A stretch of 64,000 nucleotides of DNA, taken from Anagrus nilaparvatae (Eukaryota; Arthropoda; Insecta; Hymenoptera; Mymaridae). The notes below the pieces were generated by a model that saw only the letters and a list, made by a program, of their open reading frames with translations, was not told the origin of the DNA and made no database searches. Location: NCBI GenBank assembly GCA_022575985.1, contig JAKSXM010000137.1:22338001-22402000 (forward strand), written 5' to 3'. The number at the start of each line of letters is the position of its first letter. Within the stretch, counting starts at the first letter, position 1. This document shows, in pieces, positions 34,659 through 46,900 of this stretch. Position numbers and translations under genes: made by a program.

Positions 34659-37497
34659 TTACATATCAAGTTCGAACAGCAAATCATTTTTGAATTCAAA
34701 CCCATTGGAATTTTCAGTCTCCGATTCTTTCTCATTAGCTTTTTTTACATTGGAAGAATTCTTCTTTTCTCTGTTATTAAATTTCCTCTTATGCACCTTT
34801 GACTGATTATTAGGAGCTTCAATAGCAATATTGGCAGTTTTTTGATTCTCTAAACCTCCTTTATGACGTAAAATTGGTTTGACATTTGACTCCTCAGAAA
34901 CTGAAGTGTTTTTTGAATCTACTTTAAATTTGTGGTCTTCTGCTTCTGAATTTTCACTTTCACTTAACCTGCGCTCATGAGCTCTTTTTTTATTTCTCAT
35001 CTTACGCTGATTTTTCTTGCGCTGCCCAAGAATACTTGAGTTTGATCTGTTAAAAAGTAATTCAATTTTTAATTTAAATGATTGTTAATTAGCATTTTGA
35101 AAAAACGATGTTAAAATTTAATTTAAGTTGGTTACCTGTATAACTGACGAGATACAACTGTATTAAATCTTACAGTCTTTTTTAAACTTGCAGAAACTTC
35201 AGAATCAGAATTTAAGTCACCTGAATTGAAGTTGTTAGGTAAAGATGAAATTTGTCTACTATTTTCATCAACACTTGATTCTGAAACTGATCTAATTCGC
35301 AAGATGGGTTTCAAAATTCCTTTATAACTTCCATCACTTCCTTGACTGTTATTTTCAAGGGATGATAAAGGTGCTGTATTTTCATCAACACTTGACTCAG
35401 AAATTGACCTTGAATACTGCACTCGTTTACTTTTTAATTTTTCTTTTGTGTAACTACTTTGAGAGCTTGAAAGTTCATCTCCACTACTTTCTATAATATT
35501 TTTTGGCTCTTCCCGAATATTAGACTCGCTTCTACCATTTCCAGCATTATATTCTGTTTTAGAAGCACATAAATTTACAATAACCTCATTATTATTTCTT
35601 ATTACTTCAATATTTTTTTCAGTTTCCAATTGTGATTCAATCTAAAAACAAAAAGCTTAGATAAGATTTAGTATTAAAAAAATTTTTGTTCTCATTTAAA
35701 TATTTCTTACCGTCAAGGCTTGCAATTTATTTTTTATCGATGTGGCACCTGAAAAATCTTTCATTTCCATAAATTGTTCATCTATACCAGAATAATAATG
35801 TTCCAAAACTGAACTATTTGATACATTTACAGTTACTACAACATTATTATCCCATGGTTCAATCATTAAAGATTCTGGTAAAATAGCATTTTTTTCAATT
35901 TTCAAGCATAATGAATTATAAATAGGGAAAAATCCAGCTCCAATAGAAGTAAGTAAAATATGAAAACCACTGTTATTTTCCAAAATCCTGTGGTTTATAG
36001 ATTCAGAATCAACATTCTTGACATGAATTGTAAGCGCTAATACATTATCATACAAATTGCAGGTAAATGATGGGCAAGAATATTTTATTTTTGGATTTAA
36101 GAAAGATTCATTAATTACTGGATCAGCTTCAATTTTTAATGAATCTTCATCATTTGTAATACCTACTTCATCATTTTCACTTAGGATTGTTATTAATGGA
36201 TTTTTGGAAGATTCTTGAAGCTCGTATTCTTTCTTACTTTGTTCTTCAAAACTTTTTTCAGGATCAGGACTTCCATGATCACTATCTACACCACTATCTT
36301 CTTTGCATGAATCTGTAAATAAAATTACTGAATCACGAATTACTGGTAAGGTGACAATTAACTTTTTGAATTTAGAGTCAAATTTAGCATTTCCATTATC
36401 TGGATCTACTCGGTAAGACAATGGTAATTCTAAATGGTATTTTGCTGGTGTTTCACTTTTTATTGACAAATGCTTTTCTTGAACATCTAATATAGCATCT
36501 GTAGCTGACTTTAATAAGGGAAGATTTACTTCAATGACTAAATTTTTAGGGATAGCCGAATGAATTTTAGCATCTTTAGAAAATCTAAACTCTTCAAGTT
36601 CAAGAGTATTTTGTTGTTTAACAATGAATTTTGGAACTGTATACCCAGAATTTATTTTTTGAGATGTTTTATCAATTGACTTATAATATTTGGAAACAGG
36701 AGCTTGTCTTTTAGGCGGCTCTTCAGTTTTATGTAAATATTTTTCCCTTTGTTCATCATAACTAGTCATTAATTTTTGATATATTTCTGTCTCAATATCA
36801 TTGCCATTATTAAATAACTTTTCACAGGGTGTTCTAATTACAGTTGGTTGACTAACTCCTTTGTACTTAAGATTAGGAAACTTTAAATTGTTGCGATCCA
36901 ATTTAACCTGTAAAAGAAGTTGTTATAGTTTTTTAATTAACTTTTTTTTAAATATTATTTATCTACCTTAAAATTTTTTTCAATTCCATCTAAAGCTGTT
37001 TCATTGAGCAACTTCCTAAAGCCTGAATTCTTATTAGCAATATAGAGAGCATCAGGGTGAAATGCAACATCAAAGACTCGACAACGAACTTTACTTTTAT
37101 CTAGATCATCTCGAGGTGGTATTAATGTGTATGGAATAGACCATTTAAGACCATGACTACCATCAGAATTCGTTGATGGTTCACTTGAAGGTTTCTCAAC
37201 TTTGTCACTTTTACAAATGTTAATGAAGCATTTAATACTATCATTGAAACTCGTTTTTAAGACATATCCAGGCTCAGTTTTTACAAAAGTTACATCAAAA
37301 CCTCTCTCCCGTTCTAGTTGAGTTATTTCCTCTTCATAAAGTTTGCGATTTTCTGGATCATTTATTTCTTCAGCATATTCAGATAAAAGTTTTCGAAATT
37401 CTGGTTTTTTCATGCATTCTTTAATTGTATCAAGTTCATCTCGAGTTATATCCAATTCTTCCCATTCTCGTTTCCGTTCTTCATATGTAGAGCTCAT
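34659..37497 (-). CDS. Kintoun / DNAAF2, axonemal dynein arm pre-assembly factor
   Basis: Four exons: 37497-36967, 36907-35711, 35641-35136 and 35046-34659, all with GT-AG junctions. The phases (0, 0, 2) give an 873-residue protein, close to the usual length of about 830-840. ATG at 37497 is chosen because upstream in-frame codons lack ATG. Residues 1 to about 180 form a PIH1-type domain; exon 2 continues with the family's LKYKG segment and a CS/p23-like domain at about 268-369. The acidic, serine-rich C-terminal half carries KGILKP (683-688), two copies of SESSVDEN (657, 696), a VRFN motif (733-736) and a basic RKKNQRK stretch. Family knowledge: a cytosolic Hsp90/Hsp70 co-chaperone assembling dynein arms for motile cilia and flagella; in insects this means sperm tails and chordotonal neurons. 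The gene looks complete and intact. Confidence 0.93.
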
Positions 37498-37709
37498 AAT
37501 AAGCTGAATCAAGGAAAAGATGCCAAAATTTTCTTTTTTCTAAATTGAGGTTAATCTTTGGCTTTTTATAATCCAGGTTGTAAATGTTCAAAATCCCGAT
37601 AAAGACTAAAAAATCAAAATAAAAGGGTGAATAATGAAAAACAAATATTTTTAATACTAAATAGTTTTTAATGTTTATGTTTTACTTTTAACAAGACTAC
37701 GAATAAATA

Positions 37710-37953
37710 TGGCAACGTCGCAATAGTATAAATACTACGCCATAAAAGTTAATGAGTTATGAGAATAAGTTCTTAATTTATTATTAAGTTCTTAAATTAT
37801 TATTTAAACAAAACTATATATAAAAAATTAATAGCAATTTTCTTTTCCCCTGCAATTAAAAACATAAAGATAAGTTCATTATCATCTCAGCAGCGGTCAG
37901 CGGCTCAGCTGATGCTCCAATAACATCTTTAAAAATAATATACGACGTTGCCA
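37710..37953. promoter_or_regulatory. inverted pair of GGCAAC-containing 11-mers upstream of Kintoun
   Basis: TGGCAACGTCG (37710-37720) and its exact reverse complement (37943-37953) lie about 215 and 450 bp upstream of the Kintoun start codon. GGCAAC matches the right half of the RFX X-box that drives ciliary genes, but neither copy has a recognisable left half-site at the permitted spacing. A palindromic GTATAAATAC lies between them. Confidence 0.3.
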
Positions 37954-39098
37954 CATCGAGTACATACACCTTTGAACCTCGCAAATTCGTATTAAATTTT
38001 GCCGAAACTCAATAAAATTGATTATATTTTTACTATGTCAATGCTTCAATAATTGCGAAATATTTTTCTCTTGTTTTTAACATTAAAAATAATAGTTAAT
38101 AACATAAAAATATCTAAAGGCCCTACTTATTTTATGCAATAATGTTCACGGAAGCCGCAATTATTGTCTTAATGCCAAAAATGCAAGTTGTTCTGTTTAC
38201 AAATAAAAATGCAGATGCACCTACACAATGATGCTCGTTATTTTTATCTTCATAAAATATGAATGTATATGTGAGATTGGTGATAAATTAGTTAATAATA
38301 TTATATGTTATTAATTAATATGAATGTAATATACCTGATAAACTTGCAAAAAAAGTTATATTACTTACAACTAAATATGGTGGCGCAACGATAGTGGAAA
38401 AATCCCGAAGAGTCGAAGACGCTTACTCTTATAAATTCGGTTTTTTTTACAAATAAAGAATGTTCTTTAAATGTAAATTTATTTTAAAATAAATCTTTTC
38501 TTCAACTTTTAAAATAAAGCACAATTTTAGCCAGAAACAAATTTTATTTAAACAATTTTAGACAAAAATATAGAGACAACAAACACGTGTACTAAGTAGA
38601 CTGGAGAATCGGAGTTCGGACTACTAGCGGCAAAAATTAGTATTTACAAGAGGGTATCCAAAATATATGGCATTTAGTTGATCTCGTAGTTGATTTATAA
38701 ATCTTGAAATTACCTAAATTATTATCTAAATTAATAAACATCAAGTATTAACAATTTTTCTTAATTCTCAAAAATTTAGCATAAAATTAAATCAGATTTA
38801 TAATTAAATTAAATAATGTATTTTCAACTATTTTAAAATAGTAAATATACAAATTTCAGTACTGTCGTTACTAATAAATAAAAATAATATAATATCAAGA
38901 TAATTTTCTTTTTTAGGCAAAAGGATTTTATTTTGGACAAAATAATTATTTTTACTTAAATAGTCTTTTGTTCGTTCTTTTAGAAAATCTAAATCTGGAA
39001 AATATTCTTAATAGTCAAAATGGAACATAACTACTTTTTTCTAATTTTTCCAATAATAAAAATTGCAAAATAATAGAAAAAAGTATAGTTATTATTTG

Positions 39099-39286
39099 CA
39101 GTGGCGGAGACAGGGGGGGGGGGGTCACAGGGGTCAATTTTACCTTTTTTTAGCTAATTTTACGTTACATAATTAGCGCGAAATACAATTTTGACCCCCC
39201 AAAAAAATTTTAAGGACCTTTTTTAGAAAATTTTTTTAAATTTGATTCAAATGACCCCCCCAAAAAATTTTCTAGATCCGCCTCTG
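39099..39286. mobile_element. CAGTGGCGGA / TCCGCCTCTG short MITE
   Basis: The left end CAGTGGCGGAGACAGG leads into a long G-run, and the right end reads TCTAGATCCGCCTCTG, giving imperfect inverted termini. The interior has two further CCCCCC runs followed by AAAAAA and no coding frame. A related but rearranged fragment lies near 49.3-49.4 kb. Confidence 0.65.
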
Positions 39287-39311
39287 ATTTGTTATTTATT
39301 AAATTCAGTTG

Positions 39312-40070
39312 TATCAGATTTTTTTGGCTCTCTGACCCAGTGAACCAGATTGATTGAAGTTTTTAACTGTTTCAAACCTTTTTCAGAACCAGAAGACGAA
39401 AAATTTGAAAAAATTAAAAAAACAATCCTGTTTGCCCTTTTCATCAGCACTTTTTTTATTAGAAAACTTCCTTTATAAGAAATTTTAACAAATTCAAATG
39501 GTTTTAAGCGAACAAAACCAAAATTTCTAAAAATGCAATAATTTTAAAACTCACATAAATCCATTTATATCAGGTTTTTTGGGCCCCTTGCAATTTTTGG
39601 AAAAATAAAAATTTTCAAAAAAATCATGTTTGCCCTTTTCATCAGCACTTTTTTTATAAGAAAACTTGATTTATAAGAAATTTTAACCAATTCAAATGGT
39701 TTTAAGCGAACAAAACCAAAATTTCTGAAAATGCAATAATTTTAAAACTCACATAAATCCATTTATATCAGGTTTTTTGGGCCCTGTAACCCGGGGAACC
39801 ATATTTATATAAGTTTGTAACTGTTTCAAACCTTTTTCAGTACCGAAAGACGAAAAATTTGAAGAAAAAAAAATTGGACATTTTTCCATACATACCCCTT
39901 TCGACTTTTGGAAAAATAAAAATTTTCAACAAAATACTGTTTGACCTTTTCATCAGCACTTTTTTTATTAGAAAACTTCTTTTATAAGGAATTTTAACCA
40001 ATTCAAATGGTTTTAAGCTAATAAAGCCAAAATTTCTAAAAATGAAATAATTTTAAAACTCACTTATAAA
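39312..40070. repeat. nested tandem repeat, ~200 and ~455 bp periods
   Basis: The block containing TTTTCATCAGCACTTTTTTT followed by 'tttaagcgaacaaaaccaaaatttct' occurs three times (about 39435, 39634, 39944). The lead-in block with 'gtttcaaacctttttcag' occurs at 39369 and 39822. The order is long unit, short unit, long unit, consistent with unequal exchange within a larger repeat. Confidence 0.75.
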
Positions 40071-40918
40071 ATATCAATTGTTCATATAAAATATCATCCA
40101 AAGAGAATCTTTTTTATAACCATGGAATATTGTATGCAGTATCAGCATCAGTAGGCCAAAAAATACGTGCTTTATAGTCTTTAACAATAAAAACCATCTA
40201 ACAGCATATTTATAATCTGGTTCATAAAATTAATTTTATTAGCCAATAAAAATTATTAATTTCATAAAATACTCTCAACTTTCTCTAAATATGATTTATT
40301 AAAAGTTGAATACCTGTATATTGAAAAAAAATATTTTCTTATACATCATTAAGTATAGAAGTTCACCTATATAATTTGAGGAATTTAATGATTCGTATAG
40401 GACGATTAACACTCTTACTAGAATTAAAATAATTGCCTATATAAGTCAATCATCATTAATTTCTTTGTATTACACTTATATTATAAAAAAAGGCTTATAA
40501 TCTTAATAGACATATATGTTACATCCCACCATTCTCATAAAAAAAAAAATAAGAAAAAAAAAGAAAGTAAATTTATTTTACTTGAATCCTATATGAAAGA
40601 AACAAGATATTACCAAGCAGAAAACATGCGAAATACGTCAGTAGCTTATGTGAATCTAAAACACCATGACTTATATTATTTATTTATTGAATAAAAATGT
40701 GCAGGATATGTAATTTTTATTTGATATCTTTGAATATTACGTATTTGACCCAATAAGTGAAATTTGAGATTTTATATGTAAAGTACCATGGATAAATTTA
40801 CAATTATTTTACAAATTTAAAATAAATTTTTTTTAATAATAATGGAGTGTAAAATATTAATAAACAAAATATTTAAATATATTTTAAGAAGAAAAAATTT
40901 GAAAAATTTGATTTTATT

Positions 40919-43900
40919 ATGAGAAGATTTCGAACAAATATTTCAGGGCTTTTAACATGCCTTATGATTATTGGTTTTATTGTAATTTCATCAAGATTAA
41001 TTATCGATGTGACTTTTAAATTATTAGATGATAGTCAAGATGATAATAATAATTTTTTTAAAATTTCTACAACGATTAGTGATTATTTGATTCAACAAAC
41101 TTCTAAAGAAACTTCAAAGGTAAATTTTAAAAAAAATTTTTTTTATGGCTTTTATATTGACTGAAATTCATTAGCGATATTGCGTTGTTAAAAATTTCTT
41201 AATAACCGTTATCCTGGTTTGGGCCACCTATCGAGCTTAATTTAAATTTTTATTTATTTGATTTATGTAACAATAAATTTCTCTTATAAATAATTTTTTA
41301 TCGCTTACATTTTGCCAAAAATTTTGAATTTTGCACGCAAAAATTTTCATTTTATTTTTTTACAATTGTATGCATGACTTCTAATTATTATGTAAGAATT
41401 ACAAGATATTGATCTGTATTACTATTATAATTGCATGTATTTATTTATCATCCGAAAAACCATATAATAACAAACGTTCACTCAGCAAAAATGTGTGTAA
41501 TTAGGCATGCATATCAATAATGTTTATCAAAATATATTCTATGTGAATAGTTTTATGCAACCGGAAAAATATTTTTTTATATAATTATGCTTCAAAAATT
41601 AAATTTTATATTCAATTTCATTTTCATCCCTAAAAATTAGAGCTTTTTTAAAAATTAGGTAAATTTTCTACGAGTAGGGAAACATTTTCATGAGAAAAAT
41701 TATTTTATTTTATTTGATTGCGCAATAAAATATGAATTTTGCATTTAGTTTGCAGATTTACAGTTTGAAATTTTATAGATCCAGATGATATCTATGGACT
41801 CGTTTAAATTTCGCGAAGTGTAAATTTCATGTAACTGGTTCCGCGACTTTATAATTCGTGATATAGATTTCAGTAAGATTCTGTCTCTGCTTAATATTTA
41901 ACTCTTTGGCATTAAATCCATATCATTCAACCGCTATAAATTACAACTCTTCATTTTTTTTTAATAAATATAATCAAAATTTTATGATCTTAAAAAAAAA
42001 TATACTATTGTTAAAAATGCATTCAGATTTAACTATATATTTCTAAATGTGTGATCTATATATTTATTTTGTTATAAATTTTTATGGCTCATAAAAAGAA
42101 AAAAAAAATGAGAAAAATGCATTTAGAAAAAACTAACAATAAAAAATATGAAATTAAAATTGTATGTAAATATAATATAAACTGAACTAGATATTTTTTT
42201 ACCCATAAAAAATAATTCTTGAATTTATTTGTTCTTTAATAAAAACAAAAAAACTACAATAAATACTAAAAATATTTTTTTTTTAAACTATGAATATAAA
42301 TATTCGTTGCATATATATTAGCCTAGATGTTATTGCTAGGATTTGATTATTTTAAAAATTTTTTTACTGAAACTGGCTAGTTGTTCAAAATTGGGATGAT
42401 AAACATCTTAAAAAAAGCACTTATTAAAAAAAGATTCTGAAAAGTATTTTTCATGAAACCTAAATCGTTTTATAAACTCTAGTCAAAATACGGGAGGGGG
42501 GGGGGGGAGTTTGTATTATTACTGGAAACCACCATATTATAGGGTATTATTTATATATACTCCACTTTGAGGGCCCAGATTTGGCACAAGTGGGTTTTTT
42601 GGGAATTTTGGTGATTTTTTTAGTTAAAATGAATATTATATCAATATTACGCCCTTAAATTAGCTTAAATTGTGAAAATAGCAATTTAGCATTTTAGGGG
42701 TAGTTTTTGCTAATTTGAGGGTAAAATATTAATTTTTTGTAAAACATCCCCAAAATTCTTGATCAGCTATCCAAAAAACCTATAAGGACTAAATCTGGAC
42801 TCTCAAAGTGCAAAAATATCTACAAAAAAAACCCATTTTGGGGGTAATTTTTGCAAATATTAAGGGATTATATCTGCACATTTTTTTACAAAACGACCCC
42901 AAAATTCGTGATAAGCGACCCAAAAACCTATACTAGATTGAATCTGGTAGTTGCCAGTAATAATACAACCAAACCTGTATTTTGACTAGGGTATTTCTAA
43001 AATTAATAAACTTTAGAAGAAACCATCAAAAATAAAAAAAAAATTTTACTTATTTTAAATATTTTTCCACTTTACAATAAAATATACCAGTTTTTAAAGA
43101 AATTAAATTTAAACTTTTATTTGCTTTTTTTTAAATGATGGGAAAATTTTTTGAATGAATAAAATTATGTGAAATTAAAAACAAATCATTTCTTTTAAAT
43201 TTTTGATACTTTTCGAAAGTGACACCAAACTACGATTCTCACGATATTATAGTTTTTTTTGGTAGAAAAGAACTTTCAAGACCTAAAATTTTTTTTTTAA
43301 GTAGCTGCCTAATATACCCACATATTTAAATTATTATTTAAATTGCACAGTAAAAAAAACACACAAAAAGAAATAAAAAAATAAGTTTGTAAACTTGAAT
43401 TCTATTAAAACAGCCAATAAACATATATCGTATTGTTTCTTGAATAGTAAATAGATTAAATTATACTTAATAGTTGTAAATATTGCACGGTATATATAAT
43501 TATTATTTAGCAATAATATAATCTAAAAATTTATAAAATTAATTACATCGATTAACCCACAATTATATAAACATGCTTTATTTTTTTAATACTCGTTTTT
43601 AATTTATTGGTTATAATTTAAAAATACCTATTTTTTATTGTTCTAATAATTTATTAACAATGTTCAGATTGTTAGTATTTATACCTAATTTTATTTAACA
43701 TAAGAAAAATTATTGCTTTTGTTTTATTTATAATATTTATTGTTTTAAACTTTCAAAATTTTCTAAAAATATATTTGAATATTTTTATAACTTTATTTTG
43801 TGCATTTATGTTAGAATTATTTATGAATCAAGGCATTTAAATAAATTGAATATATTGAAACTGGTTCTTGTTTTTATTTATAACATTTTATTAATTAAAG

Positions 43901-46900
43901 TTATAATCAGAAAGTTAATTACTTTTCAATTATCTTGTGATATATATTAATTATATGGCTAGCAATTTTATATGATAAGAAAAAAAAATTCTGATATAAA
44001 GGTGAAAATATGAAAATTGAATTACCCTGTTACATATGTGCAGTTGTTATAGGTACACTGTAAAAAGTAACTTTATTATATTAGCAAAAAAATTAGAACA
44101 TTTTCGAAAAATTAGTAAATTTTCGAAAAAATTTGTAAATAGTCGAAAAAAATCGTAAATTTACTAAATTTAGTATTTTAACAAAAAATTCGAGTATTCT
44201 CGATTTTTTTTTGTGAATTCGCAAGAAAAATTGATAATTTACAATTTTTTTTCGAAAATTTACAAAAATATAGTTGTGAATTCACAACTTTTTTCGTAAT
44301 TTCCCAAAAAAAAAATCGAAAATTCTCGAATTTTTCGATAATATACTAAATTTAGTAAATTTACGATTTTTATCGAATATTTACAAATTTTTTTGAAAAT
44401 CTACTAATTTTTCGAAAACATTCTATTTTTTTGTTAATCTAAGGAAGTTACTTTTTACAGTGTAATGATGAATGTACCAAATATGGAATACTTTTTCCAA
44501 TTTCAGGGATTTTTTCTAACCAATTACATAGCTATAGCGTTTCCAGCAATAAAAAAGAAATTTACGACCAATTTTCACAATGTTCAATTTAAATATGCAA
44601 ATTTATTATCTGTATTCATACTTACACATGCATGCATACATTAATTTTTAATAAAATAAATTAAGGGCTTGCTAAAAAAGGAAATTTTCATAAATTTATT
44701 TAATTGTAAATAATTTTTTAGATAACTTTATAATCAGCACCTTTTAAATTTTTAAGAAAAATTTTCGTTAAAGCTTCCAAAAACTTAATTCAGGGTGACC
44801 AATGGTCTTTCCATTTACAAAACCTATATAAAGGCTTCTCTTTTTCAAAAAAAACCTGCAAAATATCTTGTTTTCCAAAAACCGTTAGCCCCATTTTTCG
44901 TAAAAAAACTGAAAAATTTCGAGAAGCCTATAAACCCAAAAAATTGAGTTCCTAATTTTAACGAGGCGTTGACTAGAAATACTTTATTAAATTTTTCATT
45001 AAATTTTGCATACACAATTCTGCATACACATTAAATTTTGCACAATGCATACATTTCGCATTCTATTCTTTTAGAAAAAATACATTTGCTGGTTGTCTAT
45101 GCATGCATAGGTGTGGGTAAATTTATACATTAAAATGTAACAAGTGCGAATTAAGAATGCTAGAAGCGTGTCTGAATGTTAAAAAAAAGTGCTTTCACCA
45201 TCTTGTCGCGAATCTTTAATACAAATTTTTTAACTAGCTTTTCCTATTCGCTATACATGTATGCATGTATATGTCATTTATATAAAATGGTATGGAAAAA
45301 AAAAACATTACCTGGAATTTAAACTAGTTATTGAGGCTCTTACTTTAATATGAGTATACGTGAGAATACTTTCGACTTAATTCGTACGAAACATACGTAA
45401 TTTATACTTGTTTTCACTTGTAATTTGTTTTGTTATTACGATATAATTCAAATTAGATAAAATCGTATGTAATTATAAATAAAAAAAAGAAAGTAATTTA
45501 TTATATAATTTGATCTAAATTTTGATAGACTGTGGTATTTTGTAGGTAGTAAAACATCATGTGACCCCATCATTAGCAGAACTTGAAGACCATGGTGTTA
45601 CACCAGAAATTAGTGACAATATTTTAATGGTAACTCGTGTAGCAGGTGCTGGTGCTGAAATTTTTGTACTTATTTTACAAAAATTGCAAGGCTACAATGC
45701 ATTCAAACATGTGAGATTGCCACCAGATGATCAAGGGGCACTTACTGTATTGCAACAAGTGAGTATTTAAAATATCTAATAATTACTTTTTTTTTTTAAA
45801 TAAAAGAAAATTTTTTTAAACACGTTTTTAAAATACGTACTATTTTATCTTTCGTGAAAATTTTTTCAAATAAATTTTTGTAATTGTTTGACAATTATTT
45901 TAATGATTTTAAAGAGTAATCAAAAATTTTTTTACGAAACTTTTTACTATTAGTGTTTTTTTTTTTTTAATTTATTGATTAAGACGGAGAATGGCTCTGT
46001 ATAAGTATTTAAGGATAATTTGTTGTAATTGCGAAAACTTAATCATCTCCCAAGTTACTTCACTGGGTCATCTAGGAAAAGAACGGCTGAAATTAAATCT
46101 TATTTTCTTATATTTATGAGGCTGTAAATTATTTAAAAACGCTGCCAAGCAATTGGCACTATGGTTCCTCATTAGCAATAACAAAATATTCTTAATGGTC
46201 TATTTTATCTCACCAAGTAAAATGTCATAAGAAAAATTAATAATGATCCTTTCCTTAATTATTTTAATTAAAAAAAAGATTTTTCTACACCAGTACATAA
46301 TCTTTTTTTATGATAATTATGTCTGCTAGACAGATTTTGGTGTAAAAGGTGTAGTTATATTGAATTTCTAAAATTAGTACTTCCATAGAAAAAAATTAGG
46401 CACTACGTCCATATAAAGAATAAAAAAATTTAGTTTTTTGTATTCTTTGGTGGCAAAAGTTTTCAAAAAATTAAGTATCAGATTAGAAATATCGAGTAAA
46501 AACAATAATTCTAGATATTAGTACTTTCTTAAAAAAAATGAAGTACTGCGTCCAAGAAGAAAAAATATTATTGGCAAAAATTTTTCAGAAAAAATTTTTC
46601 AAAAAATTATGTATCAGATCCAAAAATTGACTATAAACGATATTTTAAATACTATTATTAAAATAGAAAAAAATGAGGTACTACGTCCAAAATAAAAAAA
46701 TTTGGTATTTTTTGTATTCTTTGGTGACAGAACGCATAGTTTTATCAAAATAAAATTTTTAAAAATAGCAATTTTCCCATTTAAAATACATTGTTTTTTA
46801 TTTGTAATGTATTTTAAATGTAAAACTTGCGATTTTTATCACAGACATTTTTTTGCTGGCAGATCTATCAAATTTTTCAACGATTGCTTTAATTTGGGTC

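Larger units (their letters stand above)
37498..40918. other. divergent intergenic region between Kintoun and the sulfotransferase-like gene
   Basis: This holds the 5' flanks of two genes transcribed away from each other. Near Kintoun, TGGCAACGTCG occurs at 37710-37720 and inverted at 37943-37953. GC-richer patches lie at 37885-37920 and 38385-38440. The middle contains a small inverted-repeat element (39099-39286) and a nested tandem repeat (39312-40070). No further exon was recognised. Confidence 0.5.
41120..45545 (+). other. intron 1 of the sulfotransferase-like gene
   Basis: A 4.4 kb intron with donor GTAAAT and acceptor TTTGTAG. It contains a CTCCAGTC-family element (42476-42992) and a TA-flanked palindromic element (44056-44462). 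No coding exon was recognised inside. Confidence 0.7.

Noticed and set aside
37700..37960. Full RFX X-box near the Kintoun start
   Set aside because: Only the GGCAAC half-site is present; no matching left half-site within 1-3 bases was found at either copy.
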